Below, in pieces: positions 1-8,224 of a stretch of DNA of 18,413 nt. The notes beneath the pieces were generated by a model. That model made no database searches and had not been told where the DNA came from. It worked only from the letters and a program-made list of their open reading frames with translations. The position numbers and the translations under genes were made by a program. The first letter of the stretch is position 1; every line of letters begins with the position of its first letter. Source of the DNA: Clostridiales bacterium UBA5888 (GTDB lineage Bacteria; Bacillota; Clostridia; Oscillospirales; Oscillospiraceae); NCBI GenBank assembly GCA_002431965.1, contig DJEW01000006.1, positions 19,616 to 38,028 on the forward strand. Direction: 5' to 3'.

Positions 1-216
1 TCCTACACGATCTATGACCTCATCAACCGCCAGAAGCAGGCGGGCGTGGCGGTAATATACGTGGGGGAGGATCTGGACGTGCTGCTGGAGCTTGCAGACC
101 GCATACTGGTGCTCTGCTCGGGCAAGGTCAGCGGCATCATCCCCGGGCGCGGCGCGAAAAAGCGCGACGTCGGCATGATGATGACAAAGCTGGGAGGTAA
201 CAACGCAGATGAATAA
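1..216 (+). CDS. BMP-family (nucleoside-type) ABC transporter ATPase, C-terminal fragment
   Basis: Partial gene cut by the window start. Frame 1 is open from base 1 to a TAA at 214-216, giving 71 residues. The fragment reads like the end of the second ATPase domain of a sugar/nucleoside importer of the NupO/RbsA type: a beta strand ending in IYVGEDLDVLLELADRI (the region after the H-loop; the usual His of the switch lies upstream or is replaced), then LVLCSGKVSGI and a C-terminal MMMTKLGG, the position where this family often has a Met-Thr-Gly ending. The stop overlaps the next gene's ATG by 8 bases, so translation is coupled to the permease. Family assignment relies mostly on the two permeases that follow. 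The substrate cannot be read from this piece. Confidence 0.8.
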   Translation, partial: SYTIYDLINRQKQAGVAVIYVGEDLDVLLELADRILVLCSGKVSGIIPGRGAKKRDVGMMMTKLGGNNADE

Positions 217-1309
217 CGGCAAAACAAGCACCCCTCTTTTACATATCGTCAGGCGCGGCACTCTGCCGTGGTACGCCGCGTGGGGCATACGCGCGTGCGC
301 AATTATTCTCGCGCTCGCCGTGTGTGCGCTCATCACCGACATTACGACCGGGCTTGACCCGCTCACCGTTTTCGGCACGATCATCTCCGGCGCTTTCGGC
401 ACGGCGCGCAAGACCTGGATAACGTTTCAGAATATCGCGATACTTCTCTGCATCTCCCTTGCCGTCACTCCGGCTTTCAAGATGCGCTTCTGGAACATCG
501 GCGCGGAGGGGCAGGTGCTCATCGGCGCGCTTGCCGCGGCGGCGTGCATGAAGTGCCTCGCACCGGCGCTGCCCAATGCGGCGCTCATCGCGTCAATGAC
601 GGTCGCCTCCATCCTCGCCGGCGCCGCGTGGGCGGGCATTCCCGCCATATTCAAGGCGAAGTGGGGCACGAACGAGACGCTTTTCACCCTGATGATGAAC
701 TATGTCGCCACGCAGCTTGTCGCGTTCTTTGTCATTGTGTGGGAGGTTCCCAAGGGCGCGGGACAGATCGGCATCATCAACCAGAACAGCGAGGCGGGCT
801 GGCTGCCCGTCGTCGCAGGGAACAAATACCTTCTAAGCATCATTGTCGTTGCGGTGCTGACCGTGATAGTTTATGTCTATCTCAACTACTCCAAGCACGG
901 GTATGAAATATCCGTCGTGGGCGAGAGCGAGCGCACGGCGCGCTATGTCGGCATCAAGGTTGACCGGGTGATCGTGCGCACGATGCTCCTCTCGGGCGCG
1001 CTGTGCGGCGTGGCGGGGCTGCTGCTCGTCGGCGGGATAAACCACACCGTCTCCACGAGCATCGCCGACGGGCGCGGCTTTACGGCGGTCATGGTGTCGT
1101 GGCTTGCAAAGTTTGACCCTGTCATCATGATCTTCACAAGCGCGCTGCTCGTCCTTCTCGATCGCGGCGCGGGGGAGATCGCCACGCAGTTCTCTCTCAA
1201 CCAGTCCTTTGCCGATATACTCACCGGCATTATCCTTTTCTTCATCATCGGCTGCGAATTTTTCATCAGCTATAAGATCAGCCTGCGCAAGGCAGCAAAG
1301 GAGGCGTGA
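209..1309 (+). CDS. BMP-family ABC transporter permease, first subunit (NupP/YufP-like)
   Basis: Integral membrane subunit of a binding-protein-dependent importer, probably for nucleosides or a related solute. The 366-residue protein is almost entirely hydrophobic helices. The family hallmark FWNIGAEGQVLIGALAA lies near residues 92-108, after a helix starting FQNIAILLCISLAV. NETLFTLMMNYVATQLV near 153-169 and YVGIKVDRVIVRTMLLSGALCGVAGLLL near 246-273 are the other conserved blocks of the BPD_transp_2 family. The start at 209 has GGGAGG at 192-197 and overlaps the ATPase gene by 8 bases. The end is followed 3 bases later by the second permease. The C-terminal third is less typical than the core, so orthology with the Bacillus guanosine permease is not claimed. 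No substrate can be assigned from sequence alone. Confidence 0.88.
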   Translation: MNNGKTSTPLLHIVRRGTLPWYAAWGIRACAIILALAVCALITDITTGLDPLTVFGTIISGAFGTARKTWITFQNIAILLCISLAVTPAFKMRFWNIGAEGQVLIGALAAAACMKCLAPALPNAALIASMTVASILAGAAWAGIPAIFKAKWGTNETLFTLMMNYVATQLVAFFVIVWEVPKGAGQIGIINQNSEAGWLPVVAGNKYLLSIIVVAVLTVIVYVYLNYSKHGYEISVVGESERTARYVGIKVDRVIVRTMLLSGALCGVAGLLLVGGINHTVSTSIADGRGFTAVMVSWLAKFDPVIMIFTSALLVLLDRGAGEIATQFSLNQSFADILTGIILFFIIGCEFFISYKISLRKAAKEA

Positions 1310-1312
1310 GCG

Positions 1313-2308
1313 ATGTTTGATTTTGTTTCCTTCTTCCCCAGAGCCGTCGCGCAGGGCATCCCGCTGCTGTTCGGCAGCACCGGCGAAACGCTCACCGAGA
1401 AGTCCGGCAACCTCAACCTCGGCATCCCCGGCATTATGTACGTGGGCGCGATAAGCGGCGTTATCGGGGCTTTTCTCTATGAGCAGGGCTGCGGCACGGC
1501 GGCGAACATGAACGGCTTTCTCACAATTGCCATCCCTCTTCTTGCAACGCTTGCAGGCTCGCTTCTTATGGGGCTTATCTACTGCTTTCTCACCGTCACG
1601 CTGCGTGCCAACCAGAACGTCACCGGTCTTGCAATGACTACGTTCGGCGTGGGCATCGGCAACTTCTTCGGCGGCTCGCTCATAAAGCTGACGGGCAGCG
1701 AGGTGCCTTCCATCGCCCTGTCGGCGACGAGCCTCGCCTTCTCCCGTTCGCTCCCCGCGGCGGAGAACATGGGCTGGTTCGGCAAGCTCTTCCTCTCCTA
1801 CGGCTTTCTTGCCTACCTTGCGGTTATCATCGCACTTACTGCGTCCTACATGCTCAACCATACGCGCGTCGGGCTCAACCTCCGCGCCGTCGGCGAAAGC
1901 CCGAACACCGCTGACGCCGCGGGCATTAACGTCGGCAGATACAAGTACATGGCCACCTGCATCGGCAGCATGATCGCAGGTCTCGGCGGGCTTTACTATG
2001 TGATGGACTACGCCTCGGGCGTCTGGTCGAACGACGCCTTCGGCGACCGCGGCTGGCTTGCCATTGCGCTTGTGATCTTCACCGTCTGGAGACCGAGCAT
2101 AAGCGTGCTTGCCTCCATTCTCTTCGGCGGGCTTTATATTCTTTACATCTTCATCCCCACGGGCGGGAATCTCGCCGTGAAGGAGCTTTATAAAATGCTG
2201 CCGTACCTTGTCACGATCATCGTGCTTGTAGTCACGAGCATGCGCAGCAAGCGCGAAAACCAGCCGCCCGCCTCTCTCGGTCTTGCGTTTTTCCGCGAGG
2301 AGCGGTAA
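1313..2308 (+). CDS. BMP-family ABC transporter permease, second subunit (NupQ/YufQ-like)
   Basis: Partner permease of the same importer, 331 residues with several transmembrane helices. The conserved block GETLTEKSGNLNLGIPGIM near residues 24-42 corresponds to the SERSGVVNIGLEGMM block of YufQ-type permeases, with Pro in place of the usual Glu before GIM. NQNVTGLAMTTFGVG and LRAVGESPNTADAAGINVGRYKY are typical cytoplasmic-loop blocks. AAAGGAGG at 1297-1304 sits 8 bases before the ATG. The gap from the previous stop is 3 bases, so the two permeases must share a transcript and probably form a heterodimer. A strong hairpin follows within 26 bases of the stop and ends the operon. A BMP lipoprotein gene would be expected upstream, outside the window. 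Confidence 0.88.
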   Translation: MFDFVSFFPRAVAQGIPLLFGSTGETLTEKSGNLNLGIPGIMYVGAISGVIGAFLYEQGCGTAANMNGFLTIAIPLLATLAGSLLMGLIYCFLTVTLRANQNVTGLAMTTFGVGIGNFFGGSLIKLTGSEVPSIALSATSLAFSRSLPAAENMGWFGKLFLSYGFLAYLAVIIALTASYMLNHTRVGLNLRAVGESPNTADAAGINVGRYKYMATCIGSMIAGLGGLYYVMDYASGVWSNDAFGDRGWLAIALVIFTVWRPSISVLASILFGGLYILYIFIPTGGNLAVKELYKMLPYLVTIIVLVVTSMRSKRENQPPASLGLAFFREER

Positions 2309-2333
2309 TATACAATCGAACACATATTAAAAT

Positions 2334-2359
2334 ATCCCGTCCGCTTCTGCGGACGGGAT
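2334..2359. terminator. Probable bidirectional intrinsic terminator
   Basis: Perfect 11-bp stem ATCCCGTCCGC/GCGGACGGGAT with a 4-base TTCT loop. On the plus strand it is followed by TTCTCTGTTATTAAA. On the minus strand the stem is followed by ATTTTAAT. It lies between the convergent permease and MsmX-type ATPase genes and can serve both. The T tracts are interrupted, so efficiency in either direction is uncertain. Confidence 0.8.
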
Positions 2360-2393
2360 TTCTCTGTTATTAAACTTTAATATGCCTGAGCGT

Positions 2394-3569
<1,176 letters not shown>

Positions 3570-3763
3570 ACTTCCCGGCTCTGATCACGCGGCCTCTGCC
3601 TGACGTGACCTCGCGGCCGCCTGAGCGCGCCGCCTTGCGGCAGGTCTCCACACTGCCGTACCCTGAGCCGCAGGGACTGCGATATTCCTCCTTGTTAATG
3701 CTGTATGCCGCTTAATAATAATGGAGAGCGACACACGCAGTCAGATTTTTCGGCTATAAAGCC
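3570..3763 (-). promoter_or_regulatory. Long structured 5' leader of the MsmX-type ATPase gene
   Basis: From the predicted transcription start near 3763 the leader runs about 190 nt to the ATG. It contains a consensus AAGGAGG (minus strand, 3693-3687) with no ATG, GTG or TTG within a usable distance. It also holds small hairpins: CCCTG/CAGGG (3661-3665 with 3671-3675), CGGCAG/CTGCCG (3638-3643 with 3653-3658), and a competing GCCGC/GCGGC (3629-3633 with 3637-3641) that shares bases with the previous one. The last two cannot form together. I do not recognise a known riboswitch, T-box or SRP RNA here. A regulatory role is inference from length and structure only. Confidence 0.4.
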
Positions 3764-3769
3764 GTATAT

Positions 3770-3798
3770 ATTATACAGGTATTTTTTTGCTCTTGCAA
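3770..3798 (-). promoter_or_regulatory. Sigma-A promoter for the MsmX-type ATPase
   Basis: Read on the minus strand: -35 TTGCAA (3798-3793), a 17-base spacer, and -10 TATAAT (3775-3770). The -10 is a perfect match. The promoter points at the ATPase gene, whose ATG is about 200 bases downstream. Confidence 0.75.
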
Positions 3799-3897
3799 TC
3801 CAAAAATCGCCGGGCAAATTTGTGCATACTGCACGGAAACCGGCGCATATATTTTTCCATAAAAGCTTTCACTCTGCGCAATGAGGAGGACATGACC

Positions 3898-5175
3898 ATG
3901 AAAACTCTGCGGCTTGGAAGTATAGGTCCGTCGGTGCAGCTTTTGCAGCTGGCGCTCGTGCGGGCAGGCTATGCCCCGCTCTCGACTGACGGCATTTTCG
4001 GCGCTGCGACGCAGTACGCCCTGCGACGGTTCCAGCAGGATAACTCGCTCACGCCGGACGGCGCTGCCGGGGCGCTGACGCACAGGGCGCTGCTGCCGTG
4101 GTACACGGGCTTTCTCGTTCATACCGCCGCGCCCGGGGACACGCTCTCCTCCGTCGCCGCGCGCTACGGCACGACGGTGAACGCCATACTCATGGCAAAT
4201 CCGGACGCTGCCGCGCAGAATCCCGCCCCGGGAAGCGCGCTGATCGTGCCGCTGCCGTTCGACGTTGTGCCCACGACGATAGACTGGTGCTCGGCTCTGG
4301 TCGGCTACTGCGTGCGCGGGCTGTCGGCGCGCTATCCGTTCATCGCGTCAGGGGAGATAGGCAAGAGCGTGATGAGCCGCCCGCTCTGGTGCATGACGCT
4401 GGGCAGGGGAGAAAACCGCGTGCTCTACTCCGCCGCGCATCACGCCAACGAGTGGATAACCGTGCCTCTGCTGCTGAAATTTACGGAGCAGCTCGCCCGC
4501 GCGTATTCCGAGGGCGGCTTCATATACTCCCAGAGCGCGGCAGAGCTGCTGGATTACGCGACGCTTTTCATTGTCCCCGCCGTTGACCCGGACGGCATGG
4601 ATCTTGTCACGGGCGAGCTGACGGCAGGGGAGCACTACGATGCGGCGGTCTCCATCGCATCGGCATATCCCCAGTATCCGTTTCCCGCCGGGTGGAAGGC
4701 GAATATCCGCGGCGTCGATCTCAACCTGCAATACCCCGCCGGCTGGGAGCAGGCGAAGGCGAACAAGGCGGCGCTCGGCGTAACCTCTCCCGCGCCGGCG
4801 GATTTTGTCGGCGCGTCCCCGCTCTCCGCGCCGGAGAGCCGCGCCCTGTATGACTACACTCTGTCCGTCTCACCCGCGCTCATCCTCGCCTACCACACGC
4901 AGGGAGAGGTGATATACTGGCGCTACGAGGATCACGCGGCGGAGGGCGCGGAGGAGATAGGCGCGGCGTTCGCGCAGCTTTCGGGCTACGCGCTTGAGGA
5001 TACGCCTTACTCCTCCGGCTTTGCCGGATACAAGGACTGGTTTATCGACGCTTTTGACCGCCCGGGGTACACCGTGGAGGCGGGGCTTGGAACAAACCCG
5101 CTGCCGATTGCCGATTTTGACGCGATATACGGGCGCAATCTCGGCATACTCACGCTCGGCGCGCTCGTGACGTGA
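3898..5175 (+). CDS. PG-binding/LysM/M14 zinc peptidase, gamma-D-glutamyl-L-diamino acid endopeptidase-like
   Basis: A 425-residue peptidoglycan peptidase with three parts: a PG_binding_1 domain (about 1-66, with TDGIFGAATQYALRRFQ), a LysM domain (about 71-118, with PGDTLSSVAARYG) and an M14 carboxypeptidase-fold domain (about 125-425). In the last, H182 and E185 of HHANE and H333 of AYHTQGE fit the zinc ligands. R271 in NIRGVDLN and E394 in TVEAGLG fit substrate binding and the catalytic Glu. This order matches the ENP1/YqgT group that cuts the D-Glu/diaminopimelate bond of cell-wall peptides. There is no signal peptide, so it is likely cytosolic or in a sporulation compartment; recycling or spore cortex/germination roles are both possible. 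AGGAGG at 3884-3889 is 8 bases from this ATG and only 2 from the in-frame ATG at 3892, which decides the start. I found no confident promoter for it. Confidence 0.87.
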   Translation: MKTLRLGSIGPSVQLLQLALVRAGYAPLSTDGIFGAATQYALRRFQQDNSLTPDGAAGALTHRALLPWYTGFLVHTAAPGDTLSSVAARYGTTVNAILMANPDAAAQNPAPGSALIVPLPFDVVPTTIDWCSALVGYCVRGLSARYPFIASGEIGKSVMSRPLWCMTLGRGENRVLYSAAHHANEWITVPLLLKFTEQLARAYSEGGFIYSQSAAELLDYATLFIVPAVDPDGMDLVTGELTAGEHYDAAVSIASAYPQYPFPAGWKANIRGVDLNLQYPAGWEQAKANKAALGVTSPAPADFVGASPLSAPESRALYDYTLSVSPALILAYHTQGEVIYWRYEDHAAEGAEEIGAAFAQLSGYALEDTPYSSGFAGYKDWFIDAFDRPGYTVEAGLGTNPLPIADFDAIYGRNLGILTLGALVT

Positions 5176-5190
5176 GGGCGAACGCGCAGA

Positions 5191-5223
5191 CAGGGGAGCG
5201 CGGTACGATTCCGCGCTCCCCTG
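5191..5223 (+). terminator. Hairpin terminator after the M14 peptidase gene
   Basis: A 13-bp perfect stem CAGGGGAGCGCGG/CCGCGCTCCCCTG with a 7-base loop, starting 15 bases after the stop. The following plus-strand sequence is AT-rich (tatatattctcttaattctctt) but lacks a clean T run. It sits between convergent genes and may also limit read-through from asnS, though the minus-strand side has no T tract. Confidence 0.65.
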
Positions 5224-5249
5224 AGATATATATTCTCTTAATTCTCTTA

Positions 5250-6644
5250 TCAGAAGTCCGCGTTGCCCGTGGTGCGGGGGTGAAGCTCCACATCGCGGAT
5301 ATTGCTCACGCCGGTGAGGTACATGACCATGCGCTCAAATCCGAGACCGTATCCGGCATGGCGGCAGCTGCCGTAGCGGCGCAGGTCGAGATACCACCAG
5401 TAGTCCTCTTCCTTCAGCCCCAGCTCATGCATGCGCCTGACAAGCATATCGTAGCGCTCCTCGCGCTGCGAGCCGCCGATTATCTCGCCCACGCCGGGGA
5501 CAAGGCAGTCCGCCGCCGCGACGGTCTTCCCGTCGTCGTTCATGCGCATATAGAATGCCTTGATGTCCTTGGGGTAGTCCGTGACGAAAATCGGCTTTTT
5601 GAAGACCTTTTCGGTGAGATAGCGTTCATGCTCGGTCTGCAGGTCGATGCCCCACTCGACAGGGTAATCGAACTTCTCGCCGCTCTTTTTGAGTATATCC
5701 ACCGCCTCGGTATAGCTTATGCGCCCAAAGTCGTTGCTGACGACGTTGTGCAGACGCTCCAGCAGCCCCTTGTCCACAAAGGCGTTGAAAAACTCCATCT
5801 CCTGCGGGCAGCGCTCGAGCGTGCGGTTAATGATGTACTTGACCATCGCTTCTGCGGTGTCCATATAATCGTTGAGGTCGGCAAACGCCATTTCCGGCTC
5901 GATCATCCAGAACTCCGCCGCGTGGCGCTGCGTGTACGATACCTCGGCGCGGAACGTCGGACCGAAGGTATACACGTCGCCGAACGCCATGGCGAAGTTT
6001 TCGGCGTTGAGCTGCCCGGAAACGGTGAGGCTGGTGGGCTTGCCGAAGAAGTCCTTGCTGTCGTCGACCGTGCCGTCCTCCTTACGCGGGAGGTTGTTGA
6101 GATCGAGCGTCGTCACGCGGAACATCTCGCCCGCGCCCTCGCAGTCCGACCCTGTGATAATGGGGGTGTTGACGTACACAAAGCCGCGGTTCTGGAAAAA
6201 CTCATGCACCGACTGCGCCGCGACGCTTCTCACGCGGAAGGTTGCGGAGAAAAGGTTTGTGCGGGGTCTGAGATGCTGTATCGTGCGCAGAAACTCCACG
6301 CTGTGCCGCTTTTTCTGCAGCGGATAGTCCGGCGTGGACGTGCCCTCTACGCTTATTTTGTCCGCCTTCAGCTCAAACGGCTGCTTTGCCTCCGGCGTGA
6401 GGACGAGCGTGCCGTGCACTATAAGCGCCGCGCCGACGTTCTGCCGGGCGATCTCCTCATAATTTTCAAGCGTGCCGCGCTCAAAGACGACCTGAAGCGA
6501 CTTGAAGCAGCTTCCGTCGTTAAGCTCGATAAAGCCGAAGTTTTTCATGTCGCGGACGGTTCTGACCCAGCCGCAGACTGTCATGCTCTTCCCGCCGAGA
6601 GCGGCGGCGTCGGCAAATATGCCGGAGATTTTCTGGCGTTTCAT
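5250..6644 (-). CDS. asnS: Asparaginyl-tRNA synthetase
   Basis: Charges tRNA-Asn with asparagine, cytosolic class IIb enzyme. The 464-residue length is typical of bacterial AsnRS. The N-terminal OB-fold anticodon-binding domain shows VCGWVRTVRDMKNFGFIELNDG at about 23-44. Class II motif 2 is FRAEVSYTQRHAAEF followed by WMIEPEMAF near 230-250; here EVSYT replaces the ENSNT seen in the E. coli enzyme. Motif 3 is GYGLGFERMVMYLTGV near 431-446, followed by the family C-terminus HPRTTGNADF. An in-frame ATG exists 60 bases upstream, but ATG 6644 is preceded by AAGAAGG at 6658-6652 with 7-base spacing and starts the family-typical sequence. The -10 of the promoter lies between the two ATGs, so the upstream one would not be transcribed. 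The leader is only about 25 nt, leaving no room for a T-box. Confidence 0.96.
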   Translation of the reverse strand: MKRQKISGIFADAAALGGKSMTVCGWVRTVRDMKNFGFIELNDGSCFKSLQVVFERGTLENYEEIARQNVGAALIVHGTLVLTPEAKQPFELKADKISVEGTSTPDYPLQKKRHSVEFLRTIQHLRPRTNLFSATFRVRSVAAQSVHEFFQNRGFVYVNTPIITGSDCEGAGEMFRVTTLDLNNLPRKEDGTVDDSKDFFGKPTSLTVSGQLNAENFAMAFGDVYTFGPTFRAEVSYTQRHAAEFWMIEPEMAFADLNDYMDTAEAMVKYIINRTLERCPQEMEFFNAFVDKGLLERLHNVVSNDFGRISYTEAVDILKKSGEKFDYPVEWGIDLQTEHERYLTEKVFKKPIFVTDYPKDIKAFYMRMNDDGKTVAAADCLVPGVGEIIGGSQREERYDMLVRRMHELGLKEEDYWWYLDLRRYGSCRHAGYGLGFERMVMYLTGVSNIRDVELHPRTTGNADF

Positions 6645-6675
6645 AGCTGTACCTTCTTTAATCAGATTTTTTTGT

Positions 6676-6704
6676 ATTATATACACTTTCTGCTTCTTTT
6701 TCAA
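6676..6704 (-). promoter_or_regulatory. Sigma-A promoter for asnS
   Basis: On the minus strand: -35 TTGAAA (6704-6699), 17-base spacer, -10 TATAAT (6681-6676). The -35 begins at the base right after the stop codon of the upstream lipid kinase gene, so asnS can be transcribed independently even though the two genes are only 60 bases apart. Confidence 0.82.
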
Positions 6705-7601
6705 CTAGAATATAAAGTCTATGCCTGCCGCGTGATTTTTCAGCGTGATGTCGCGGTACTCCCCGCCTGCCTCGCCGTCGCGCGTCCAGGCGACGTCCTT
6801 TTCAAAGATGAATCGTGCGGATCTCGTGTGCAGGATGATGAGTCTGTCGCTGTCAAAGCGCTGGGTGAGCACGCTTGTGACGATTTCGCTCAGTCCCTCT
6901 ATCGTGCCCGGGTCGCGCACAAGGACAAGCTCGCTCATCCCGTCTCCCAGACACACCATCTCCTCGCGCAGCTTCACAATGCCCGCGACCGAGGTGGAGT
7001 TTGACATGCTGCCGTAGACAAGCTCTCCCTCAAATACGCCGCCGTCGTACTCCACACGGGTCTTATAGCTTTCTATCTTCGGCAGCGCCGCCATACCCTC
7101 GAGAACATATGCAAGGTGACCCAGCCGCTTTTTCCTGTCCTGCGGCGTGGCATAGCTCACCTCCGTGAACGCGCCGAACGCCGCGATATACGCAAAATAC
7201 CCGTTTTCACCGAAGCCGCCCACGTCATAGGGATGCGCCCTGCCGCGTACAATGCGCCGCGCCGCGGCGAGAGTATCGTTTTTCGGCAGGGAAAGGGTCG
7301 AGGCGACGTCGTTCGCCGTGCCCATGGGGATGTAGCCGAGCGGGGGGCGCGCGCTGCGCTCAAGGCGCATCAGCCCCGTGATCACCTCGCTGAGCGTACC
7401 GTCGCCGCCGATGCAGGCGACGGCGTCAAAGCCTGCGGCGTACTGCGCGGCGAAGTCCGTCGCCTCGCCGGAGGCGGTTGTGTAAAAAAGCGTCGTGCGG
7501 TATCCGCCGTCGTCGAGCGTTTTGAGTGCCTCGGTGAAGCCCTGCTTATATCCGCCGCGTCCGGCGGCAGGATTGACGATGAGCATAAGTTTTTTCTTCA
7601 T
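6705..7601 (-). CDS. Diacylglycerol kinase family lipid kinase (DgkB/YegS/BmrU type)
   Basis: Soluble lipid kinase of the DAGK_cat family, 298 residues. The N-terminus LMLIVNPAAGRG (5-16) and the nucleotide-binding CIGGDGTLSEV (GGDGT at 65-69) are the family signatures. PMGTANDVASTL near 93-104 is the third conserved block. The C-terminal beta-sandwich domain follows. Family members phosphorylate diacylglycerol from lipid turnover or related lipids; which substrate is used here cannot be told from the sequence. AAAAGG at 7616-7611 directly touches the ATG at 7610 but is 9 bases from the ATG at 7601, so I start the protein at 7601 (MKKKLMLIVNP). It has its own promoter, and asnS follows on the same strand from a separate promoter. 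Confidence 0.9.
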   Translation of the reverse strand: MKKKLMLIVNPAAGRGGYKQGFTEALKTLDDGGYRTTLFYTTASGEATDFAAQYAAGFDAVACIGGDGTLSEVITGLMRLERSARPPLGYIPMGTANDVASTLSLPKNDTLAAARRIVRGRAHPYDVGGFGENGYFAYIAAFGAFTEVSYATPQDRKKRLGHLAYVLEGMAALPKIESYKTRVEYDGGVFEGELVYGSMSNSTSVAGIVKLREEMVCLGDGMSELVLVRDPGTIEGLSEIVTSVLTQRFDSDRLIILHTRSARFIFEKDVAWTRDGEAGGEYRDITLKNHAAGIDFIF

Positions 7602-7634
7602 ACGCGCCATCCTTTTATTTGATTTTCTGTCTCT

Positions 7635-7663
7635 AATCTAGCCGCGTTTGCTGATATTGTCAA
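7635..7663 (-). promoter_or_regulatory. Sigma-A promoter for the lipid kinase gene
   Basis: On the minus strand: perfect -35 TTGACA (7663-7658), 17-base spacer, -10 TAGATT (7640-7635). It lies just downstream of the rpsT terminator, so it makes the kinase gene an independent unit. Confidence 0.75.
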
Positions 7664-7709
7664 GAGGGCAGCTGCGCTCTCCTGGCAAAATTATCTGCGG
7701 ATACGGCAA

Positions 7710-7733
7710 AACGGGATGCAGATGCATCCCGTT
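7710..7733 (-). terminator. Intrinsic terminator of rpsT
   Basis: Nearly perfect inverted repeat AACGGGATGCA/TGCATCCCGTT, 11 bp around a 2-base centre, 18 bases after the rpsT stop. On the minus strand the stem runs into TTTTGCC, a short T tract. Ribosomal protein genes commonly end this way. Confidence 0.75.
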
Positions 7734-7751
7734 CACGTTACCATTTTCAAA

Positions 7752-8015
7752 TCAAGCCAGCTCGTTGAGCTTGTGAGCCATCGCGGACTTCTTGTGCGCT
7801 GCATTGTTCTTGTGCAGCAAACCCTTGCCGGTCGCGCGGTCAACTGTCTTAACAGCAACTTTATAGGCACTGACGGCTGTGTCACGGTTGCCCTCGGCAA
7901 CTGCTGCGTCAAACTTTTTAATCATGGTCTTGAGCTCGGTCTTCTCAGCGCGATTCTTTGCTCTGAGCTCCTTGGACTTTTCGTCCCTCTTGGCAGAAGA
8001 TTTAATGTTGGCCAT
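7752..8015 (-). CDS. rpsT: 30S ribosomal protein S20
   Basis: Small, very basic 87-residue protein that binds 16S rRNA in the body of the 30S subunit. The N-terminus MANIKSSAKRDEKSKELRAKNRAEKT and the C-terminal half with KGLLHKNNAAHKKSAMAHKLN are unmistakable S20, and the length is standard. CCTCCTCCT at 8029-8037 gives an AGGAGGAGG ribosome binding site on the minus strand, about 12 bases from the ATG. The gene is monocistronic, with its own promoter and terminator. It is divergent from gpr, a pairing that also exists in Bacillus subtilis as I recall. Confidence 0.97.
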   Translation of the reverse strand: MANIKSSAKRDEKSKELRAKNRAEKTELKTMIKKFDAAVAEGNRDTAVSAYKVAVKTVDRATGKGLLHKNNAAHKKSAMAHKLNELA

Positions 8016-8071
8016 GTTTCAATCGCCACCTCCTCCTATAAAATTGAGTCACAAACAACTCGCGTTTAGAG

Positions 8072-8100
8072 ATTATAGCAAATATTATATTGAAAATCAA
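8072..8100 (-). promoter_or_regulatory. Sigma-A promoter for rpsT
   Basis: On the minus strand: -35 TTGATT (8100-8095), 17-base spacer, perfect -10 TATAAT (8077-8072). A second TATAAT lies at 8088-8083 inside the spacer. The predicted leader is about 50 nt. Confidence 0.75.
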
Positions 8101-8158
8101 GGGGTTTTTAAAAAAAATCCGAAGATTTTTTCACTTGTGCTGAGCTTGATTTTTCCTT

Positions 8159-8188
8159 GCATGGAAGACACAATATGTTGGGTATAAT
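8159..8188 (+). promoter_or_regulatory. Candidate sporulation (sigma-F/G type) promoter for gpr
   Basis: GCATG (8159-8163), 16 bases, then GGGTATAAT (8180-8188). This fits the forespore sigma-F pattern GYATA, about 15-16 bases, GGNNANANT, apart from the last base of the -35. The same bases contain TATAAT (8183-8188), but the nearest -35-like TTGCAT is 20 bases away, which is poor for sigma-A. Known Bacillus gpr is expressed in the forespore, which supports the reading. It is still a motif match only. Confidence 0.5.
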
Positions 8189-8224
8189 ACCTGTATCTAA
8201 ACTGTATCTATCGGAGGTGCGGAT

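Noticed and set aside
833..2323. 496-codon open frame on the minus strand over the permease genes
   Set aside because: Antisense shadow. The product is highly charged and shows no family resemblance, while the plus strand encodes two recognisable permeases.
3585..3734. 49-codon GTG-started minus-strand frame in the ATPase leader as a gene
   Set aside because: There is no ribosome binding site before the GTG, the Arg/Ala-rich tail is typical of chance frames in GC-rich DNA, and nothing is recognisable. It is kept only as part of the leader observation.
3570..3763. SRP RNA, 6S RNA or T-box in the ATPase leader
   Set aside because: I looked for the GGAA-loop/GGAAGCAGC core of SRP RNA, a long near-continuous duplex as in 6S RNA, and a T-box core, and found none.
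5172..7004. 610-codon open frame on the plus strand across asnS and the lipid kinase gene
   Set aside because: Antisense shadow of asnS and the kinase gene. The translation is low in motifs and rich in His, Arg, Ala and Val, as expected from the complement of GC-rich codons, and the genes on the other strand are clear.
8112..8131. AAAAAATC/GATTTTTT hairpin in the rpsT-gpr gap
   Set aside because: All but one pair is A-T and it is upstream of both promoters' -35 regions. It is more likely AT-rich spacer DNA than a terminator or operator.
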